Program-made: the position numbers and the translations under genes
Notes under the pieces: model-generated
Databases searched by the model: none
Told to the model about the DNA's origin: nothing
The model's input: only the letters and a program-made list of their open reading frames with translations
Assembly: GCA_963826975.1 (NCBI GenBank)
Contig: CAWGZJ010000020.1
Coordinates: 4,677 to 68,676 of the forward strand
Length of the DNA stretch: 64,000 nucleotides
Direction of reading: 5' to 3'
DNA from: Palsa-883 sp963826975
GTDB taxonomy: Bacteria; Pseudomonadota; Alphaproteobacteria; Acetobacterales; Acetobacteraceae
Part shown: positions 1-6,783 of the stretch, piece by piece
Numbering within the stretch: position 1 is the first letter of the stretch
Layout: each line of letters begins with the position of its first letter

Positions 1-577
1 TCCACTGCAGTAGCGCGCCGGGATGTTTAAGGCGCGGCAGAACGCCACCGCGAGATGCGCATAGTCGCGACAAACCCCGCGACCTTCCTGGTAGGCTTCC
101 GAGGCTGTCCTCGTCACCCGCGCGTGCTCGTAACCGAAATTGATGCGCTGATGAACAAAATCGCAGATCGCCTGGACGCGCGCCCAACCGGGCGTCGTAT
201 CTTTGAACAGAGTCCAAGCCAGTATCCAACAGCCGATCGCTGTCGCAGAAACAACTCGCGAGAAGGAAGACGATGGCCTCGTCCGGAAGCTTTTCCACCG
301 CGATCTGGCCGGCACCCGGCACCACCGGATCGAGCTGACCGGAATCGGTCACGACAGCGTCAGTCGACAAGCGCACATGGCCCGCAGGCGCGAGAATCCG
401 GCTGCACCAATTGCCAAAACCATCACGGTAGCAGGAGATCGGAACCGAGGGGCTGATAACGATGTGATCCGGCGCCGCCAGATCGGCAACGCGCGAGAAA
501 TGAATATTGAGCATTGCGATCAGCGGAGTGGGCTGCGGGAACTCGTATTGCAGTTCATAGCCGACCCGAAGTTTCAA
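1..577 (-). pseudogene. Transglutaminase-like cysteine peptidase, frameshifted, cut by the window edge
   Basis: Bacterial transglutaminase-like protein (N-terminal transglut_N-type domain followed by the transglutaminase core). Translation from a TTG at 577 gives a beta-rich N-terminal domain starting MKLRVGYELQYEFP. Near 219-225 the frame shifts by one base, after which the core continues with the catalytic-Cys motif GVCRDYAHLAVAFC and runs off the left end. An SD-like GAGGAGAG lies a few bases before the TTG, which decides the start. The single extra base could be a sequencing error or a real lesion; without the shift the protein would end before the active site. The substrate is not inferable. 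Confidence 0.75.
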
Positions 578-596
578 AGCCGTTCTCTCCTCGCGG

Positions 597-782
597 CTAC
601 GTTAGGTTGCGCGAGACGTTCGTGTAGAAATATCCCCCCGCGACCAGCACAAAGCCTGCGGCGAATACAAGCGCCCCGCCTTCGCAGCCGAGCCCGGTTG
701 TGTCGGCCATCCATTCGCCGAGCGCCGTGCCCGAGGTTTGGGAGAACAGGATCACCCCCCAATAGAACATCTCGACCTTGGG
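597..782 (-). pseudogene. C-terminal fragment of a COG4705-type membrane protein
   Basis: About 61 codons read without interruption: two hydrophobic helices flanking the motif SQTSGTALGEWMADTTGLG and ending VSRNLT-stop just before the transglutaminase start. This matches my memory of the last repeat of COG4705 membrane-anchored proteins, which normally have several such repeats (around 250 residues). The upstream part is missing: no in-frame start or earlier repeat is visible beyond about 783, so it is a truncated remnant. The same-strand position suggests it once preceded the transglutaminase gene. Confidence 0.6.
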
Positions 783-930
783 CGGGCATTGTCACATTGC
801 CCAAGAATAGGCGATTTTCGAGCCGATTCGGCTGGGCAACGAGCGCCCTAAGGCATTGATATTAAAAATGCGGGCTGTGAACGCCCCGGCCGTCTTGTCC
901 GCACGGGCGAAGTTGGCGGCGAAAAACGTC
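783..930. other. Short stretch with no recognisable gene
   Basis: Between the membrane-protein fragment and the AT-rich block I see no frame with family resemblance. It probably contains a rearrangement junction, because the fragment on its left is truncated here. Confidence 0.3.
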
Positions 931-1310
931 ACGCTCACTTCTTTCTTCTCGTACCTCTCGTTGTGTTCTTTTTTACTCTCTTTTCTCTTCATTCTTCAGA
1001 TCAAATCTGGTTTTCTTTCTTTCTGTACTCTTAGAAACTGGTCTAGTCTGTACAGGTGGTGAGGTTGGACGAAGCACTGGTCTTTTGCCTTTAGAACCAA
1101 CTGTTTGCTTCTCATCCTCACTATTATCTCGAATCTCCCGATTTCTCCTTCTACTCCTGTGACTGAATTCCTCTGATGAAGAATCGTCTCTCTGTTTCCT
1201 CTTTTCTGGTGTTTTGAGAACCAGATCACCAAATCTGTCGTTCACGGCCTCATGAACTCTCTGATCCACTGAGCGACTTTTCTGATGAGCGGTTGAAGAA
1301 GTTCCAGCTT
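930..1310 (-). other. AT-rich block with a eukaryote-like charged/SR-rich reading frame
   Basis: Base composition drops abruptly to about 40% GC. On the minus strand one frame stays open across the block and encodes a strongly charged, Ser/Arg/Glu/Lys-rich peptide (for example RDDSSSEEFSHRSRRRNRE) with TP and SP-rich stretches, typical of eukaryotic nuclear disordered proteins and unlike anything else here. It stops at 973-975. No bacterial start, promoter or homologue is recognised. Possibilities are host or contaminant DNA captured during assembly, or a chance frame in a horizontally acquired AT-rich segment. Confidence 0.4.
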
Positions 1311-1493
1311 TATCCGAGAAGTGGAAGCACATGTCCTGCGGAAACATCGCCAGCTTTGGCGCAACACGCTGGCAAGCTGGTTGCTTCAATGAGGCTACAG
1401 CACATGTGTCGCGGAAACGGCGACCGGCGACAAGTTGGTCGGCCCAATGGTCAGCATGCTTCAATGATGCCGCAGCACATGTGTCACGGAAAT
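1310..1493 (-). CRISPR. Short degenerate CRISPR array A (3 repeats, 2 spacers)
   Basis: 36-nt repeats at 1458-1493 and 1383-1418, plus a much degraded one ending at 1345, separated by 39 and 37 nt of unique sequence. On the minus strand repeats begin GTTTCCG and end CATTGAAGC, the usual CRISPR 3' handle form. They contain the inverted segments GCGG/CCGC around ACATGTG. Orientation fits transcription away from cas2 with 1494-1705 as leader; the leader-distal copy at 1310-1345 is the most decayed, as expected for the trailer end. Confidence 0.75.
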
Positions 1494-1705
1494 TGCTGGC
1501 TCGTAGGCTCCTGTGCCTGTTGAGGTTTGCGATCAGTTTTCGAGCGATAGCGCGCGAATCCCGAGGAACGGTCACAGCTTAACGAGGTCTCACGTATTAG
1601 ATTATCAAAGAACAACACTATTCCAGTAGAGGGTTGCCGATTAGGCATCATCGAGCCGCTCGGTTCTGATCGGCGAAATCCGGGAAGCGTCCCAAGCATC
1701 GGTAT
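1494..1705 (-). promoter_or_regulatory. Putative CRISPR leader between cas2 and array A
   Basis: About 210 bp, more AT-rich than the flanks, between the cas2 stop codon and the first (best preserved neighbouring) repeat of array A. Position and orientation are those of a leader. I see no gene in it; promoter elements are not assigned. Confidence 0.4.
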
Positions 1706-1999
1706 CTATATCACGATGGTGCGGCGCTCGATACCTGCAAAGGTCTTGCCGATGCTCTCAATGGCAACCTGTGTCTTGTCCGAGGGACCCACGTCAATGA
1801 GCAGGATGTGGTCCTCACCCGCCTTCACGAGCCCGCGCAGCCGCGCTTCAAGCTCCGCACGGCGGCGGGCCGAGAGCCGGCACTGGAAGACGGAGAGCTG
1901 CAGCCATTCCCTGTAGGCGTGCATGGTCTTGAAAACCCGCCGCCAGCGGCGGGAATCCCCAATGTCGTAAGCCACGATCATGAGGCGGTCATCGTTCAT
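1706..1999 (-). CDS. cas2: CRISPR-associated endonuclease Cas2
   Basis: 97 residues, the usual Cas2 length. The ferredoxin-like first strand LMIVAYDIGD places the conserved Asp at residue 12, and the C-terminal part has the Cas2 signature LLIDVGPSDKTQVAIESIG. With Cas1 it forms the spacer-integration complex. It is apparently intact, but its partner is not: only the last 31 codons of cas1 remain immediately upstream, so spacer acquisition from this locus is unlikely. Array A lies downstream and array B upstream. A 70-bp piece of the same gene occurs inverted at 2463-2532. Confidence 0.92.
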   Translation of the reverse strand: MNDDRLMIVAYDIGDSRRWRRVFKTMHAYREWLQLSVFQCRLSARRRAELEARLRGLVKAGEDHILLIDVGPSDKTQVAIESIGKTFAGIERRTIVI

Positions 2000-2005
2000 C
2001 GCAAC

Positions 2006-2101
2006 TCAGCGCGGCAGGTGGTGCGGATAGGTCGGGAGCTCGCCGAGCAGAAACCGGGACAGCAGGCGGCGGTGGAAACCATGTTCTACGTCCGCGTCCA
2101 T
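2006..2101 (-). pseudogene. cas1: cas1 C-terminal remnant
   Basis: 31 codons ending in TGA seven bases before the cas2 start. The peptide RRLLSRFLLGELPTYPHHL followed by Pro-Arg resembles the extreme C-terminus of Cas1 (or of a Cas4-Cas1 fusion), where a helix and a short tail precede cas2. Everything upstream, including the Cas1 active-site domain, is gone: array B begins at 2119. The assignment rests on position plus weak similarity. Confidence 0.5.
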
Positions 2102-2118
2102 TAGATGTCTTCACCCAC

Positions 2119-2302
2119 GCTTCAACGAGGCCGCGGCACATGGCCTCGGAAACGGAGAATGCGCCCGCCACGCATCGGGTGAATTTTCAGCTGCTTCAAT
2201 GAGGCCGCGGCACATGGGCCGCGGAAACCCGGTCAGGGTGGAGACATCGGTGCCGTACCCGGCATTGCTTCAATGAGGCCGCAGCACACGTGCCGCGGAA
2301 AC
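2119..2302 (-). CRISPR. Short CRISPR array B (3 repeats, 2 spacers)
   Basis: Repeats at 2119-2153 (35 nt, one base short), 2193-2228 and 2267-2302 (36 nt each), with 39- and 38-nt spacers. They are the same repeat family as array A and in the same orientation, with GCCGCGG-type complementary arms. Repeats differ from one another at several positions, so the array is decaying. It sits where the body of cas1 should be. Confidence 0.8.
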
Positions 2303-2464
2303 GCGGCGCGCCTGATTACAGACGCCTCCCTACCCGCCCAACTCACCTTCGACCACCCTGCCCCGCCCATCACCGGCGATACCCCGCTCGTCCCGGCCCG
2401 CATGGTGAACGAGTTCGTCCGTTGCCCTCGCCTTGCCTACCTCATGTGGACGCAGTCCGAATGA
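2303..2464 (+). pseudogene. cas4 (or cas4-cas1 fusion) N-terminal remnant
   Basis: The plus-strand frame encodes LVPARMVNEFVRCPRLAYL followed by MWTQSE and a TGA. This is the N-terminal signature of Cas4 as found in Cas4 and Cas4-Cas1 fusions, including the first iron-sulfur-region Cys (the CPR motif). No good start codon survives: the frame runs back into the last repeat of array B. The rest of cas4 is deleted and the frame is spliced onto a piece of cas2 at about 2462. Cas4-Cas1 fusions are characteristic of type I-G (old I-U) and V-B systems, so the lost system may have been I-G; that is inference. Confidence 0.7.
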
Positions 2465-2532
2465 GGACCACATCCCGCTCATTGACGTGGGTCCCTCGGA
2501 CAAGACACAGGTTGCCATCGAGAGCCTTGGCG
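2463..2532 (+). repeat. cas2: Inverted duplicate of the 3' part of cas2
   Basis: About 70 bp nearly identical to the reverse complement of 1741-1812, encoding DHIPLIDVGPSDKTQVAIES on the plus strand. The left end is joined to the cas4 remnant and the right end to the 3' end of ycjF, so both sides are rearrangement breakpoints. Because cas4 and cas2 lie in the same direction here, the scar equals a cas4-cas1-cas2 operon with the middle removed. Confidence 0.8.
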
Positions 2533-3463
2533 GTAATCCGCGCAAGCCGATAGAGCCGGAAGCCAGCCACGCCGGCACCAGGAACGGCCGCTAGTTGTTT
2601 AATAATCGGGACGCTTCCTACCACATCAGCTATCGCTTGAGACATCAGATCCGTGACCACGGGTCTCGACGGCGGACCGAGCGACGCGGCCTAGCAGCGC
2701 AATTGTCACCGCTGGAAGTGGCCGCAGTCCATACAGCAACACGACCTGATGGATGACGCGGATACCACGTACGGCGACGATCACACCGTCCAATGACGCG
2801 TGCGGCGACAGCGTAACCTGCGCGCCGGCGTCCGTTGCGGCGTTGATGCCGATCCGGTACGTGGCGGCATCAGGCGGAGCAGCGAGCCGATTGCGAGTCA
2901 ATACACGGAGTTGCGCGACGGCCCGGACTTCCCCTAATGCCGCGGCGACCCCGCCGGCTTCGGGCAGGCGTGGCGCGATCCGCTCCAGCCACACGCGGCA
3001 TAATTTGCGCGACGCATCAAGGTCCCCCCGCCGCATTGGCAAATACCGCCCGCAATGCATCCACCTCATGCAGGTTTCGCAACGGCCGCCACTCGCCGGC
3101 GCCTGCATACGTCACGAGGGCCGATCCGGCCACGTAGAGCGCTAGCGCGACACTGCCCAGACTGATGGACATATCGAAAAACCGAACGACTGAAACGAGC
3201 ACCGAAAGCAGCAGCCAGCTCGTCAGAATGATGGCCAGACCGGCGGCTGCGTAGGCGACCGAGCCGCGTGGCGCGCGACGCGTCGCAATATGACGCGAGC
3301 TCCAGTCGGCACCGATCGCCTCGCGCGCATCCTGCTGGGCGTCCAACAGAACTGGCGTCTCTATGACCGGTGTCGATTGCCCGGCCACATTTGCTACATC
3401 GGCGTGCTGTCGCGCGCTCGCTGACGGCTCCGCGTCCAGGAAACGGGGAACTTCGCCCGTCAC
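2533..3463 (-). pseudogene. ycjF: YcjF/DUF697-type membrane protein, broken by frameshifts
   Basis: TIGR01620/DUF697-like inner-membrane protein normally co-transcribed after ycjX. GTG start at 3463 overlaps the ycjX stop by four bases (GTGA). The N-terminal part has two hydrophobic helices (near codons 60-110). A shift near 3020-3060 moves the frame, which continues as the long alpha-helical domain (2630-3040), and a second shift near 2640 leads to the tail VPGAGVAGFRLYRLARITA. The last residues are lost at 2532, where the cas2 scrap begins. Two shifts and a missing end make it non-functional if the sequence is correct. Confidence 0.7.
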
Positions 3464-4326
3464 AATAGGTCTCCAATCACCGCGTCGAGCACCTCGTCCA
3501 GGCCGAGGTGAGGAATGCCAGTCAAGCCGCTGGCATCAAAGATCGGTGGCCGGAAAACCGGCATCTCAAAGAATGGCGCAGTCCAGAACCCAGCAGGGGG
3601 AATATCAGATGGCACCTGTCCCACATAGAATGGCCGTACCTTGTTCTCGCCCAAGATCACGCCCTTGACGACCTCCACCGTTCGATCACCGATTTCGGCT
3701 GTTCCATCCTCGGTGGGTCGCACGGAAGCCGCCACATGGTACGATACGGTCGCGCTGCTCTGGGCCCACGTCTTGCCCGCGCGCCGAGCCAACGCCTCGA
3801 GCAAGTCCCTCAGATTGGCCCGGCTGAGGCCGGGGACGTGATCCGCCTTGGTGGCAACGAAAGCGACCCGCTCCACGGCGTGCGGTGCAATGACTGCGGC
3901 CATGGCAATCGCCGTGACAGCCACTGGTGCGGCCGCTGCCCAAAACCCTTGTGCGGCGATTCGTCCGGAAGCGAGACCGCCGTACTGCCCCATGCTATCA
4001 GCGGCTGATTGACGGCGCTTGCGGCTCCAGAAACCCCATCCATCGCGCAGGCCGGTGGCAAGATCATGAATAGCCCGAGCAGTATCCTCGAACGCAGCCT
4101 GCCCTGCATAGAGCGCGCCGAGTACGTCTACTAGCATCATCTGGCGGTCGAATGCCTTGAAATGCGAGTCGAAGAAACTACCACGAACTTCACGCTTGCA
4201 GGCTTCAAAGCGGCTATGCAACAGGGCCCCCGTGGAACCGGATGGGAGCGGCTCGGCCGTGCCGGGCAGCGGAAAGAACCACATGAACGGAACGTCGCCC
4301 CGTGGACCAGGGCGCCTGGGGCACTG
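3460..4326 (-). pseudogene. ycjX: YcjX-type P-loop protein, 5' half missing
   Basis: DUF463/YcjX family. The visible part contains the family motif HFKAFDRQMMLVDVLGALYA followed by the C-terminal domain ending DEVLDAVIGDLL. The N-terminal third of the family, including the Walker A loop, is absent: similarity stops at about 4326, where a divergently oriented, equally truncated aldolase begins. The product cannot bind nucleotide normally. Coupled by overlap to ycjF. Confidence 0.75.
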
Positions 4327-5130
4327 CGCCTCTACGGCATTCCGGAGAGTGCCTATGGCAGTGAGGACGAAATGTTCGCCCTCATGCACGCGATGCGGGT
4401 CCGGGTGATCACGGCGCCGTCCTTCACCGGCGACAAGGTGATCGGCTCGATCCTGTTCGAGCGCACGATGGATGGCGAGGCCCAGGGCAAGCCGGTTCCG
4501 TCCTACCTCTGGGAAAACCGTGGCTGCGTGCCGTTCCTCAAGGTCGATAAGGGGCTGGAGGCGGAAACCGACGGCGTCAGTCTGATGAAGCCGATCCCGG
4601 GGCTCGACACGCTGCTTGATCGGGCGGTCAGGCTCAATGTCTTCGGCACCAAGATGCGCTCAACGATCCACCTGGCGTCCGAAACCGGCATCGCCGCGAT
4701 CGCCAGGCAACAATTCGAGATCGGCGCCCAAATCGCGAGGCACGGCCTCGTTCCCATTCTGGAGCCGGAGGTTCTCATCAAGAGCCCCGACAAGCCGAAG
4801 GCGGAGGCGCTTCTCAGGGATGCGCTGGCCCGGCATCTTGATGCGCTGCCGTCGGACCAGCAGGTGATGCTGAAGCTGACGATCCCGGACACGCCGGATC
4901 TTTACAAGGACCTGATCGCCGACGACCGGGTGCTGCGCGTCGTTGCATTGTCGGGTGGCTATACCCGGGCCGATGCTTGCCACCGCCTGGCCCGGAACCA
5001 CGGCATGATCGCCAGCTTCTCGCGCGCGCTGCTTGAGGAGCTGCGGGCTTCCATGAGCGACACGGCGTTCAACGCGGCGCTCGCGCAGGCCATCGAGGAG
5101 ATCTATACGGCATCCACCGTGAAATCGTGA
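4327..5130 (+). pseudogene. fda: Fructose-bisphosphate aldolase class I, N-terminus missing
   Basis: Matches the ~295-residue bacterial class I aldolase (Staphylococcus fda type). The conserved run begins at GALRLYGIPESAYGSEDEMF and continues to the end ASTVKS, with VPFLKVDKGL, GVSLMKPI, FGTKMRS (near 4650), PILEPEV, MLKLTIP and the phosphate-loop LSGGYTR all present. About the first 27 residues of the family, including the conserved ALDQSGGS active-site segment, are absent and replaced by sequence antisense to ycjX. An in-frame ATG at 4162 exists but lies inside ycjX, so it is not a credible native start. Terminal glycolysis/gluconeogenesis function is probably lost unless the junction is an artefact. 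Confidence 0.85.
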
Positions 5131-5453
5131 CCGGGCGCGCCCCGCTATGCCGCAAACCGCGTGGCTTGCGCGGCGGCCTGCGCGCCTGGCGGAATGGCCG
5201 GAAGGGGCGCCGAGCCGACCCTCGGTTCCATGCCTTCTGCAGCAGCTCGCCACATCAGGCGACGCTCCAGTTTGGCGGCTCCGCTGCATCCTCCAGAAGC
5301 GATTACCTGGGCCGGTATAGTAGGGACCTCACTCGGCAGCGACGGCACCGGCAGCCGTGCTGCGGAACAGCCCCCGGAGGTCCGCACCTGGCACGTCGGC
5401 AACACGTCTTCCGGGTTCATGAAGATCGCCTACACCAGGGAGTTCGGAATCGC
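5131..5453. other. Intergenic region without recognisable genes
   Basis: Lies between the convergent 3' ends of the aldolase and the lytic transglycosylase. Open frames exist on both strands because of high GC, but none resembles a known family and none has a convincing ribosome binding site. Confidence 0.4.
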
Positions 5454-6278
5454 CTACCGCGCCGCCTCGACGCACCCTGCGCTTCGCCGCGTGCCATTGA
5501 GATAGAGTCCGAGAAGCTGCTCGATCTGGCATGTGGTGAATGGATGACGCGACCACCTGGTCGGTTGGCGGTGCACGTTGATCAGCGCGACCTTGCCGCC
5601 GCCCAATGGCTGCCGCAGCGTGCCCTGACGAACGGCACGCGTATAGAGCGGCACACCCTTGAGGGTGCCGTGCAAAACGTCGCCGACGATCAACGCGACA
5701 CGGTCGCTGTATTCTGCGGCGAGCAGCGATGTGTGCGAGTGATAGAGCCCAACGGCGATATCCCAACTGCGACCCGCCTCGCGACGGTACAAGTCAACCA
5801 GGAGCCGTGCGGCGTAGTCTGCGTTGGCGGCAGGATCGAGAGCTTCGTCCAAAGTGTTGAAGGCGTCGGGGTGGTAATGCAGATCGACCTGCATGCAACC
5901 GACATCGACAAAACTGTGGTGAAGCGCCTGTTGTCGTAACCAGGCGATCGCTGCTGCCATGCTGTCCAGGAACAGGCCACTACCGTCGGCATCTATAGTT
6001 CACGGCCACGGACGTATGTCGGTGAAGGAGGTAATCGGTCGTCCACTCTCCGCCCGGGCAATCGAGACCAGCAGCGAGGGCGGCAGATGATAGCGTCGTT
6101 CCGCCTCCCGCAGCGCTGCCGCGCGGAGATCGCCTTGTTCTGCGGCCCAGACGGACGCGGCGACTTGGTCCGTTGCTGGCGCGGACGGCGGCTCGGCATT
6201 GGCGAGCACGGCGCCGACGGCCAACTGCCAGAGCAGGGCTGCCGCGGCCGCGATGCGGGGGGCCGTGCGAACCGGCAC
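5454..6278 (-). pseudogene. Lytic murein transglycosylase interrupted by an in-frame TGA
   Basis: Periplasmic lysozyme-like enzyme that cleaves peptidoglycan. A GTG at 6278 starts a hydrophobic signal peptide (RIAAAAALLWQLAVGAVLANA), then the catalytic helix YHLPPSLLVSIARAESG containing the likely catalytic Glu. TGA at 6000-6002 interrupts RPWP-stop-TIDADG, where the family usually has Trp. The same frame then continues through VDVGCMQVDLHYHPDAF, the SLT-domain signature, and a helical tail to 5454. A single TGG-to-TGA change explains everything, so this is a recent nonsense mutation or a base error. Confidence 0.8.
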
Positions 6279-6783
6279 GTCCTGCAGGGGGACGAGTGAG
6301 ATCTGCCACAGCGGCACGCATACGATGGCTGGGAAATTCCGTCCAACCGACGGGTCCAGAAAACCCATTGGAATCGGGCCACGCCAAACCATTGATCTGG
6401 ACGGATCTTCATGGCTCCGATCTGTCGGTCCGGAAATTAATGGCATTTCCGATGGGCAATCGGGGGGCTGCATTCCGCAGAAATCCGCCGTCTGCGAGAG
6501 CCGTTTCGAGGAGGGTCTTCGGTAGGGGTTTTCAGTCCGACTTCAGCGTACCGCCGAGCACGCCCTGGATATCAATCGACACGCAACAGGGACCTCTCTA
6601 GCCCGCAGTTCTCATACTGTTGTGGGATGATGGCGCCGGGCATTGTCGTGCCAACAGGTTTTCGCGCCGCCGCCAATACCGGGTGTATTTGCAAGGTGCG
6701 AAAATCTGTTGGCGCGGCAAGGACCAAGCCAGCACCCGCGAGAGTATGAGAAATGCGGGCCAGGTGCTGATCACCCCGTGGCT
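6279..6783. other. 500-bp region with no gene recognised
   Basis: No frame on either strand resembles a known protein. It separates the mosaic left end from the amine-catabolism operon. A minus-strand tail VSIDIQGVLGGTLKSD near 6530-6580 may be the end of a lost gene, but the family is not identified. Confidence 0.3.

Noticed and set aside
2463..2594. Extended cas2 C-terminus reading ESLGGNPRKPIEP on the plus strand
   Set aside because: Beyond 2532 it is antisense to the ycjF tail, so it is not cas2 sequence.
6000..6002. TGA as selenocysteine or recoded codon in the transglycosylase
   Set aside because: The family has Trp here and no SECIS-like hairpin or special context is evident; a point mutation is simpler.
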